From the NCBI GenBank assembly GCA_902729315.2, contig LR746268.1:2349501-2413500 (forward strand): DNA of 64,000 bases, read 5' to 3'. Below, piece by piece: positions 14,380 through 23,599 of this stretch (the stretch's first letter is position 1; each line of letters begins with the position of its first letter). The stretch is from Spirodela intermedia. Lineage: Eukaryota; Streptophyta; Magnoliopsida; Alismatales; Araceae. The translations under genes were made by a program, and so were the position numbers. Below the pieces are notes generated by a model. It worked only from the letters and a program-made list of their open reading frames with translations. It was not told the origin of the DNA and did not search any database.

Positions 14380-15640
14380 GTAAGTTTCTACTGAATCCTC
14401 CAGATTAGTACTTCCAGTCGTCCCTGTTGTGAGTGATCATGGCTAAATTGCGTCTGTATGCCCTACTGTCAAGCTGAGGATACTTTTCCTCGTTATTTGA
14501 TGGGTTCTTCTCTTAGCCTTTGGAAAGTTTTGGTTCCAATTGATCTTGAGGATCTCTGATCTTGCAACCTTCGCAGCTCTGAAGCCACACAGATTGTCTT
14601 ACCTTCTAGCTTGTGTTCACTCTTTAATGTAAAATAGAAAATGGATTGGCTCCTACAGATCTTCAGGAAGGTCTTCGATCTCACACCCCTAGCTGTCCTA
14701 AAGACATAGATTGTCTCCCTTCAATTTAGTACCATTTTACTACTAAAAGTAGAAAAAAAGTGTACCCGCCATGATGGGTTCCAGTAGATCTTCAGGGCCT
14801 TTGATCTAATAATTTCCGATGTTCTTAAGGCGCAGAGACTACCTCCCTTCCATTCAGTATGATTTTTTACTATTGAAAGTAATAATAATAACAACAAAAA
14901 ATTAGCCGTCATCATGGGTTCCAGTAGCTCTTGAGGGTCTTTGATCTAATAATTTCCGACGTTCTTAAGGCACACAGACTGCCCCCTTTCCATTCAGTAT
15001 GATTTTACTACTGAAAGTTAAAAAAAAAAAAAAAAGAAGAAAAAAAAAGAAGAAAAAGTAGCCGTCGTGATGGGTTCCAGTAGATCTTGAGGGTCTTTGA
15101 TCTAATAATTTCCGATGTTCTTAAGGCACACAGATTGCCTTCCTTCCATTTAGTATGATTTTACTATTGAAAGTAACAAAAAAGAAAAAGTAGCCGTCAT
15201 GATCGGTTTCAGTAGATCTTGAGAGTCTTTGAACTACTCATTTCCGATGTTCTTATGTCACATAGACTGCCTCCCTTCCGTTTAGTATGATTTTACTATT
15301 AAAAGGTGAAAAAAGCCGCCCATCATATTTGGTTCCAACAGATCATTAGGGTCTTTGCTCTAAGAATTTCTGATGTTCTTCAGGCTCATAAACTGCCTCT
15401 AGTTGTCTTCTTTCCAACAAGCTTGATTTTAAGGTGAACTAGAAGGCACCTTGGTTCCAGCAGATCTTGAGGGTCTTTGATCTAACAATGTCCGATGTTC
15501 TTAAGGCACATCAATTATCTTCCTTCCAACTAGCTAGAACTTTACTATTTAAGGTAAAGTAGAATGTACCCATCATGATATTTTAGGACCTTGGAATTTC
15601 TCACAGCCTCCGTTGTTCTAAAGGCACACCGGTTGTCTGC
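14380..15640 (+). repeat. Intronic tandem repeat, about 8 full units and one partial
   Basis: Units of 116-155 bp begin near 14532, 14648, 14777, 14917, 15072, 15205, 15331, 15453 and (partial) 15585. Each carries the same landmarks in order: ggttccagtagatcttgagg, tctttgatctaataatttcc, gatgttcttaaggcacac, a pyrimidine-rich ctcccttcc, tagtatgattttacta and an A-rich spacer of variable length. Spacer length explains most of the period variation; the central units are most alike. The array fills the presumed first intron of the small gene at 15657. Confidence 0.93.
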
Positions 15641-15656
15641 AGCGGCTGTCTGAAAC

Positions 15657-15932
15657 ATGGACAGCACCTGCGGGGACTCTCTCCCCTCCTCCGGGGCGAG
15701 AGTCCGAGTTTTTCTTCGGCTGGGCTCGGAATCTCACTCTGTTCACTCGGGAGCGGGGGGGCTTCTCTCGCAGCAGCTGGCCGAGGTGAAGGAAGAGAGC
15801 ATGAAGATACTGAAGAGCTTCATCGCCAGCCACAACGTCCCGGACCAGGTTCCTGATGAACTGGCCGACGGCGCTGCTGAGGACGAAGGCCGAGGAACTG
15901 ACGATAACCCTCCAAAGAAATCGAAGAAATGA
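15657..15932 (+). CDS. Small acidic/basic-tailed protein, 91 aa, function unknown
   Basis: Open frame of 92 codons in a GC-rich block directly behind an acceptor-like sequence (ttgtctgcag ending at 15640). The middle (residues about 40-60, QQLAEVKEESMKILKSFIAS) looks like an amphipathic helix. It is followed by HNVPDQVPDEL, an acidic stretch, and a basic end (PPKKSKK) that could act as a nuclear signal. I have a vague memory of short plant proteins with a similar KEESM-I-LK and VPDE segment, but cannot name the family. A likely 5' noncoding exon lies at about 13990-14379, with consensus donor GTAAGT at 14380; the ATG at 14039 there is followed by a stop after six codons. The start is inferred from the first ATG after the acceptor. 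Moderate confidence that it is expressed. Confidence 0.5.
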   Translation: MDSTCGDSLPSSGARVRVFLRLGSESHSVHSGAGGLLSQQLAEVKEESMKILKSFIASHNVPDQVPDELADGAAEDEGRGTDDNPPKKSKK

Positions 15933-16239
15933 ACAAACTTGAGAGCTTCAATCGTCTGGTTTGCACCTCCGTTGATCTTCGTTCTTAATTTTGAAGTCTC
16001 TCTCTCTCTAGCTCTGACCCTCTCTCTCCTCTCTAAAAATCTCAAGGACAATTGAGTAAATATTGAACACTTTGCCTCTTGGTTGCAAGTGAAGTCTACC
16101 AAAACGCTAAATTATTCCATTTTTATCTCCGTAGTCAAGAAAAGGAATGCATAAAATCGCATATTATTCCCAGCTTTAGGAATCCAGGCTGAACAAAACC
16201 TGGAGGCTTTTTGTTGGAAAATGTCTGAGACCGGAATTC

Positions 16240-19200
16240 TCAGTAAATAATTTCAATGACCCTCATCTTTCTCTCTCCTAAAACAGCAGAGAGATTAAGC
16301 ACCAAGAACCCATCCTCTGGATCGTAGCTGAAGTCTTCTTCCACAAAGTCAACTCTGCAAGAACTTGGCTTCCTGCTCGAATATGCTCCCAAGCGGCCGC
16401 AGCCGAACAATCTCAGATTTATCCTACAACCCGAGGAGGGTTCATCAGAGCCACCAAGGTCTTCGATGGCCCCTCCGGAGTTATACATGTCGATGAGACC
16501 AAGTGGTGCGAATTGGACTTTCCGGTAGAAATCCTGACGCAGCAACAGAGAGTTTGGTAAGAAAAATCAGATTAAAAAAAATCAAAGGATAGGTTTTTTT
16601 TATTTATTAAATGGGAGCTAGGAACATGAACTCTGGAGAGTTCGAGGGGATACTGACCCTGATCGGAGAAATGGTGTAGATTTCACACTGTAGTGTGCCA
16701 AGAGTGAGGTCTAGAGTGCCCTTCTTGGAGAGCCTAGAGAGAGAACCTGTAATCAGAAGAAGACTTTCTGAGAACCCGTAATCAAGCATAATTCAAGAAA
16801 ATTATTTATTATTTTCTGTTTTTACCATTAGTACCGTTCTTTCAATTAGTCTCCCAAATATCAAAATTTCTAGGGAAGAGAAAAACATAAATTGCTCCAT
16901 AATAGCGGTTGACTTGGAAGCAAATGCAGCATAATTCTCCGTTCAAATGTATAAACGAGTCAAAACGATTCTTAAACATATTCAACACCATTACTAAAAG
17001 AATCCCTTTATTCAGCATTAGCAGGATTCTAATAATTAATTTCCTCATATCAGAATTTGAATAAATCGAATGGAATTAATTGCTCTTCAATGCAGCTTTG
17101 GAAGCAAATGCTGCGCAATATTCCAGCCAAATATGCTAATGAGTAAGATGACAACTAAACAAATTCAACACAATCATTAGTATAAAAATCAATTTTCAAA
17201 CTTTAATGCCATTCTTTTAATTAGTTTCCAAATATCAGGATTTCTAGAAAGGGAATGAATGAATCACCAAGTTAGACCTGACCTGGAAGCAAATGCTGCA
17301 CCGACATCATAAAAGTATTTCCTTGTTAACATAATTATTAAAATATTTCCTTGTTCTCAGCATTAGAAGCATTCTTTTATCCAAAAATCACCAAATATTT
17401 CTAGAAAAAGAATGAAACAAATTGCTTCTTAGTACCTGACTTAGAGGCCAATATTGCACAATCTCCAGTCCAATTATCACCACCCACCTCCTCGAGGAAC
17501 TCAACATCCGCAGGGCTAACATGCCCAGAGATGTCTGTAGTCTTCGATACAGAAGGATTTTGATTGTTGCCCATGATCTGCCAAGAACCTGCTCCTTGGC
17601 AGTTGAAGACACCGATAACTCCCGAGAACTTGTTTAGATTCCAGATTTTCAGAAGGCTGCAGTTGGCCAACGAATACAAAGGTAAACAAACATAATGGAA
17701 ATTATGAGTGATAATTGGACAGAGTTGTTGATATAATGCTTAGGAGAGAAAACCTTCTCCCATCCATGACAGGATCAATGAACAAGCAGTCACGAGTCGG
17801 TCGGCCGGCAAGTCGTGCTCTCAAGATTGACCCATCTGGAAGAACCAGCTTCTGAAGAATTTTGAAATCATGCTCCCCTGGCTTGTCACTAGAGGCAAAA
17901 ATAAAAAAAAAGGGTAAATAATGACTTGTTTCTCTATGAGGATAATTAAAAATTAAAAATTATTATTTTCTTTTACCTTACGTAAACACCACAACCACCC
18001 ACTGCTCTAGCGACACCATGGAACTCTGCAGTGTAATGTTTGCTCTAGAGTCAATGAAAAATACGGCAAAATTAGTGAGAGCCTTAAGGATAGTCCCATA
18101 CTGAGTATTATGAAGATTGTGATTATATCATATCATCCGAAATTACTTTTCAGTTAGATGGTCTGGTAGTCCTAAGGAACTCCAAAATACTAAAGTAAAG
18201 AAAATTAGATAACCAGCGTAGAAGACCCACTTGGAACATATCCCAGTCAGGGACGACAATCTCTCCCAGAAGAAGGCTATTGTAGGAGACAGAAGCAACG
18301 TGCAATGTCTGCAGTGTGGGTTCTCCGGGCGAGAAATCTTCCGACACTCTTGCTACTGCGCTTTTTCTCGAACTGGAGCCAAAAAAAAAAAAAAAAAACA
18401 GATAATTTCTCAAGAACACGGCTGCTGGACATAGAATTTCTTTATTTCTAATGAAAAAGATCGAATATTTACTGTAAGCATCGCACCTGTAGATGCTGTC
18501 AGAGTTGAGGCTCATGCAGCAAATTAGGTTGTTATTTTTGAAGTTTCTGGCAACGGATTCTTCTAGGGCACGCTGGTATGCCCGGGTAATTAGGATCCGT
18601 CCCCCAAGGCCGGACCCAAGAGTTTCCATCAAATTCTGCACATCCACTTTGACTCCGTCCACTCCATTTTTAGCAAGATACCCATGAAGATCGTTATAGA
18701 AATCGGCTATCTTTTCTGGGTCGATCACTCCGACTCCATACTTCTCCAAGCTGTCCATGGCAATGTCCCTTAGGTTGCTTATGCTGCCAGGAGATTGGAC
18801 AGGGTAAACAAGTTTCGGGTTGTATTTCTTCATAGCCTCAGATGTGGGGAGGACCCCACCCCAGTAGCCGGCAAGGGCGTGCCACATGTAGACATACCTG
18901 AAAATATTTCCGAGGTCAACCCAGTGTAGAAGAACCTGATATCAGAATCTTTGGCACAGGACTATGGGGGCTTACTTGAGGTCAAATCTCTGCTTAATTT
19001 CCCTTATGAACCCTCTTAGACTGGCAGAGTTATGATCGATCGAAATATCCCTGAATTTTTCGTTTTCTTTGATGCTGACCAGCCTTGTGGCGAATCTGTG
19101 TAAAATAATCTCGAGTTTATATGATGTGCGTATGAGGAATCCAAATTTTAAGAGAGTAACAATTTATAGCAGGGACAGTGATGAGACTCACTGGGTTCCT

Positions 19201-20556
19201 TCAACATGGGCTTCTCCTTCCTTCTGAAACTCATTTACAGTCTCTTGCCAGCCATCATCAATGATCAAGAAGCTTGGTGTGCAGCCTCCTTCTGATAGGC
19301 TGCAAGATCAGAAATTCTTCATCTCAGAAGATGGAGAGAGAGAGAGGAAAGAGAGAGGCAGAGAAGGGGGGGGGGGGGGCAACCTTTGGAGCCCCTTGAT
19401 GATTCCCTGTGGATTGACTTTGTTGTAGAAGGCATCCCAGGTGCACCAGCCAAACCAGTCCAAATGTGGAGGGATCTGAGACATGACAGCATTTTCTCAT
19501 TAAATGGCAGATGAAAGAGGCTAGAGAAGACTACAAATCTCCATGAAAAACAGAAGAAAACGATGTACGCAAAGGATGAAGAAAGAACTGGTTCCTCACC
19601 TTCTTGTTCTCGACATGAGAGAAGTTACCCTGGTACTCGGCGAGGATCCTGTTGCAGAGGTTTCAAGTGTTGAAGTCAGAGGTTTCTCTATCAAAATTAG
19701 CAACCGATCTCAAGTTATCTATGGGGCGTACTTGATCGAATCCGTCAGGAGTTCATATGGGTTGTCCCCAAAATTGATGAAAACCGCCTGGGAAACTCGC
19801 GAGATTTGAACACCGGGGTCACCTGCGGAAAGAAATTGGGAAGCAATCTTTTACTCTCAAGAAGATTAGATCAAGAACACGGTCTGAGAACAGAGTCTTC
19901 TAGTTCGGCCTGCTGACCACTTTCTACGCAGAACTGGAGCTCGTTGTCGGAATTCCCCTGCAGGCTCGCTCTGAAATCGCCATCCAAGACGGGCAATACG
20001 AGTATGTAGAATGTGTCGTCTGAAGAGGAATCGACTGCTTCGTCCTCCAATGTGGAGTCCTCACTCACCTCCAGCAACAACATCTGCGTCTCCGGAGGGA
20101 TATCCGAGCTCGATCTCCCCACCCGCGGGATCATCCACCAGATTTTGAATCTGAACAGGCAGAGTAATCGAAACCCTCTGCAAACACAGAAAACAGGATA
20201 CTAATGAGAGGTCCAAGATAATCGAGGAAACCAGAGAGCGATCGCTTCTCTTGGAGTTTTCCAGGCTTCAAACGGAGACGGCCTAAGGTTGTCTCTCCCC
20301 GCCTTCAAGACGAAGACCAGGTTCATGGCGTTACGGAATCAGAATGAGGGAGAGAGAGAGAGAGGACTGACTGGAGAGTGCCAAACGTAAAGACATCGCG
20401 GCTTCTCCTCTGACCTGGAGGCGAGGCGGCGCCGACGAAGGCCGAAGTCGGCCCCGCCGGCGACACGAACACGTTTGGGGGCACGCCGGTGAGCATCGTC
20501 CTGCCGCGCACATCAAGTCTGCCATCCTTGACGAACGGGGCGTGGAACAATGTCAT
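16240..20556 (-). CDS. Raffinose synthase / seed imbibition protein family (GH36), probable galactinol-sucrose galactosyltransferase-like
   Basis: The family transfers or hydrolyses alpha-galactosyl groups (raffinose synthesis, or alkaline alpha-galactosidase activity for SIP members). Exons: 20372-20556, 19918-20177, 19732-19822, 19600-19648, 19384-19475, 19192-19299, 18976-19095, 18487-18897, 18231-18372, 17977-18044, 17754-17888, 17436-17656, 16658-16746, 16240-16533. They total 2265 nt with closed phases, giving 754 aa, the usual family length. Landmarks: [62 protein letters not shown] (nucleophile D387), [36 protein letters not shown] and the C-terminal [20 protein letters not shown] with YPVQSPG places it nearest the RFS2/SIP2-type members as I remember them. 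Odd points: the usual RASDDFYP motif reads RVSEDFSP (residues 447-454), and the CHNTD motif is changed to SLNSD. A second first exon at 20916-21106 can replace the first one. An in-frame ATG at 20715 could add 53 residues. Confidence 0.95.
19366..19379. repeat. G14/C14 homopolymer next to a splice donor
   Basis: Fourteen uninterrupted G on the plus strand, four bases inside the intron after the exon at 19384-19475 of the raffinose-synthase-like gene, flanked by a GA-rich stretch (19332-19365). Confidence 0.9.
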
Positions 20557-20870
20557 GGCCGGCGCTGACTCTCCCGCGCCTCCGCAGAGGAAGGAGCCAC
20601 AGGAGACGCGCCTGAAGAAAACGGAGACCCCGCGGAGGCTTTCCGGGAGGGAAGACGACCAGAGCCTGAAACATGGCACCGCCGTCTGCGGCAGCAATCT
20701 TCTCGGGATAACCATGCCCTCTAGTCTCAGCGATGACGAGCACAGAGAGAGGAAAAAGATAAAGAGAGACAGAGAGGAACCATGCCGTAAGAGAACTGTC
20801 TACGATCGCAGATCTGGTTCTCATTGGTCCAAATGCTTCCAGCCAGAAAACGACCTGTGGATGGAGCGGC

Positions 20871-20901
<31 letters not shown>

Positions 20902-20902
20902 G
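20350..20902. repeat. Two GA/CT microsatellites after the two first exons
   Basis: GA runs at about 20350-20365 (after exon 1A) and 20875-20902 (after exon 1B). Each sits within about 25 bp downstream of its exon's donor on the minus strand. The matching position suggests they were copied with the exon. Confidence 0.85.
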
Positions 20903-20915
20903 AGTCGGAGCTCAC

Positions 20916-21106
20916 AGAAGTCGCCCAAGCGTGAATACATGGCGGGCTTTGCTCTCGCCGGGCGATGAGGCGGCGCCGACAAACGCCGCCGCCCGTCCCC
21001 CCCCCACCGGCGTCAGCGCGACGCCCGGCGGCACCCCGGTCAGCACCGTCCTTCCCCGCACCAGGAGGCGGCCTTCGCTTATTGATACTCCGGCGCCGAT
21101 CGTCAT
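20916..21106 (-). CDS. Alternative/duplicated first exon of the raffinose-synthase-like gene (exon 1B)
   Basis: ATG at 21106, 63 codons plus two bases, then a good donor (GTGAGC). It encodes GRLLVRGRTVLTGVPPGV and AFVGAASSPGE, clearly homologous to exon 1A ([29 protein letters not shown]). Its end phase is the same as exon 1A, so it joins exon 2 (20177) in frame, giving R-L-L-G-F-R and a 756 aa product. A TATAAAT lies 38-44 bp upstream. Both first exons are followed by a GA/CT dinucleotide tract in the intron, consistent with one tandem duplication. Whether both are used cannot be told from sequence. Confidence 0.8.
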
Positions 21107-21143
21107 AATGGTAGGAGCTTCTTCCGCCTGCGACGAGGCCTCG

Positions 21144-21150
21144 ATTTATA
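21144..21150 (-). promoter_or_regulatory. TATA box candidate upstream of exon 1B
   Basis: On the minus strand this reads TATAAAT, about 40 bp before the exon 1B ATG. At usual spacing the transcript would begin near 21119, leaving a very short leader. No comparable TATA box was seen just upstream of exon 1A; only a CCAAT sequence near 20822-20826. Confidence 0.45.
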
Positions 21151-21599
21151 CTCTCCAGATCGCCGTTGAGATGACGGCGCCGCCGCGTGGAGGAAGTCGT
21201 ACTTTGGAATTTTCCTTTCGACAAGAGACAAGTCGGCACGTTTAGTTTATGGCCTCTGTGTCAGAAATGAGTCAGCAGGCCAACTGGCTCAGGCAAATTT
21301 TCAGTAGTTCTTTTCTAAATAATGCTTGTAAATTGTATTTATGCCCACTGATATATATCTCGTGCCCTTCATCAGTCCCTTGTGACTTGATTAATGCACA
21401 TAACATCAAAAAGTTTTCTGGCCTGTTTTTTTTGCAAATATGCCCTTGAAATGGTAAAAGGCGAATAAGATAACAAGCACGTGCACTAGTGTCCCGGTCT
21501 TGCAAAGATCCTCGTTAGATGGTTCATGAAGACCCACCCTCGTGCTGGCCTGGAGCTGAGTCATCTAGTTGCCTCTAGAAGTTTCGCCATGAAGAACGT

Positions 21600-22260
21600 T
21601 ATTTAATAGGGGCATGCTCCTTAGTTTATTCAATACATTGATATGGTGCATAAATTATTTACTTATTTATTAATATATATCTGTTTCTCTAATTATTTAC
21701 TTATTTACTTAATATATATCCTGCCAATTGTTAGTGCTCAGTAGTTTCTATTTTATTTTGTCACTCTAGATTTTTGAGATATCTTATGTGTGAAGATATA
21801 TGCCTTGAGATCTGTTATGTTTTGTCTTGTTAGTCTAGATCTATGGGATATCTCCTATGCCAAAGATATGAATAAAGATCCATTATATGTTGTCTTGTTA
21901 GAGTCTTTGCTTTATTGTGGATGACCTTACCCCTTGAGAGGTCTTTATAAGGCCCAAGTGTGTACCCCTCGATATCCAATTTATACGTGTTCCACATCTT
22001 TGAGAGTTTCACTCCCTGAGTACTCCTCCCTTTCAGAGCTTTTCTCTCTTTACGTTTGTGGACTCAAATTAATCTCTTTTGTGGACTCTTGGGTCATTAA
22101 CCAAAGGCTAGTAGAGTTAAGCTCGACCTCTTGTGGATTCAATGGTTCAAGTAGCTAGTTCTGTTGACTTAAAACTCAACTCCTTCAAGCAAAACAAGAA
22201 TCTATGGATTCAATACTTCATTCCTATGTCTCTCCTTCTTTGATGCTGCATTCATCACCT
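21600..22260 (+). mobile_element. Probable solo-LTR-like remnant
   Basis: AT-rich segment with features typical of plant LTRs: two imperfect copies of about 77 bp near 21758-21834 and 21835-21911 (tctagat-t-t-ggatatct ... aagatat ... gatc-ttat-tgt), then tttataaggccc near 21945 as a possible core promoter, then a tctcttttgtgga / cttgtggattcaa segment reminiscent of LTR U5 ends. No internal region, target-site duplication or TG..CA ends were confirmed. Confidence 0.4.
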
Positions 22261-22939
22261 TGCTTATGCAGGCTGTTGTTTCAAAGTTTTTAGCAGGGGC
22301 AATGGTTGATAAGACTATACTTTGGAATCAAGTTAATTTAGAAAATATATGTTTCACAATAGAGTATTAAGTATACATCTAAGGTCACCACATTAAAAGA
22401 AACTTCTACAACTCTAGTCCTCCATGGGGCTCAACCAAAGTATGTATTATTTTGTACATACAATTTACAAGGCATACTATGCTGACCTAGAGCTATTAAT
22501 TTTGAGGAGGTTATGGGAACACTCGGTTTGACCTAAAGACATGAACTTGGAGGAGGTCAACTAAAGGTTTAGTACTTGATGAATTGTAGTAGTGAGTTAG
22601 TGGAACATAAAGATGTGCTCTATCAGTCTCAAATGATTTTAATCTCTTAAATCTTGCTTTACTACTTTAAGTTCACACATTGGGTAGACTTGTTTTTTCA
22701 ATGCCACATGTAAAAAAGGTAGAAATTAGATATCACTTTCAAAAAACCCTAATTCCCATCTATTACACCCCAACCGACATGTAGCCATTAGGATGTCTCA
22801 TATTTCCAACTAAACTTTTCTTTCACTCACATAGATAGGATAATCAATAGGGGGGACTCAAAGAGGTTCAATGTCTTCTATTACTAGTCAGGCCCCTTTT
22901 AGTAGTTGTACCTCATGGGTGACTATTGCCCTTGCTACA

Positions 22940-23290
22940 TAGTATTTGGATGTTGTCTCAAACATCCTACCATCTATTATGACCACTTTGGTGTTGTGCC
23001 ATATGTTGGAGCTATTGGAGTGCCCAAATCTATATTTTTGCCATTGCATGGGAGTAGCTCTACACATTCTCACATGCATGATGCTGTTCACATGCTTAGG
23101 TTTTGACCTATGCATGGGATTGTTGGTGTCTACTTTGTGTGTCATACCCTCTGCACATATTGTGGTGTCTATGCACATAGTGCCACCCATGCGTATTGTG
23201 CTGCTCATACATGCTATGTCCTCGCACAAGCCACATCTTTTGGATACTACTCGTACGTGTCTTGTTGCATTCACTTACTACATTTTCTTA
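22940..23290. repeat. CATGC-rich degenerate minisatellite block, left copy
   Basis: Many scattered repeats of words such as tgccacccatgc, catgcatg and gtgctgctcatac. Spurious Cys/His-rich frames are open on both strands. A related block lies at 27735-27965. Confidence 0.6.
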
Positions 23291-23297
23291 TGATCCA

Positions 23298-23388
23298 ACT
23301 AGTGACATTCTCTTCATATTGGAGAGTTTGACTTCCTTGTTGCACTAGTGACATTCTCTTCATATTGGAGAGTTTGACTTCCTTGTTG
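23298..23388. repeat. 46-bp direct tandem duplication
   Basis: The 45-base unit at 23298-23342 (beginning actagtgacattctcttc and ending cttccttgttg) recurs at 23344-23388 with no difference that I could see. Confidence 0.95.
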
Positions 23389-23599
23389 AAAGAAAATTAA
23401 GGTATTAATCCAACTAAACCTTGAAATACAATAAGTCTTTCTCTAGGTGCTAGGTTGCCTCTTTTTGAGGTTCTCATTCTCATTGAATTAAGAAGTATGT
23501 TTAGACAGTAAAGGTTGTGGTGACTGCCCCAATTGCTTACTTAATGATTAAATATCTTGAAAACTCTCTTGAAAAACATGGGGGTGGTTGTGGATGACT

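Noticed and set aside
20489-20968. 159-codon plus frame
   Set aside because: Antisense shadow of the first exons of the raffinose-synthase-like gene and a GA microsatellite.
22888-23331. Cys/His-rich frames on both strands
   Set aside because: Products of CATGC-rich degenerate repeats; no zinc-finger spacing.
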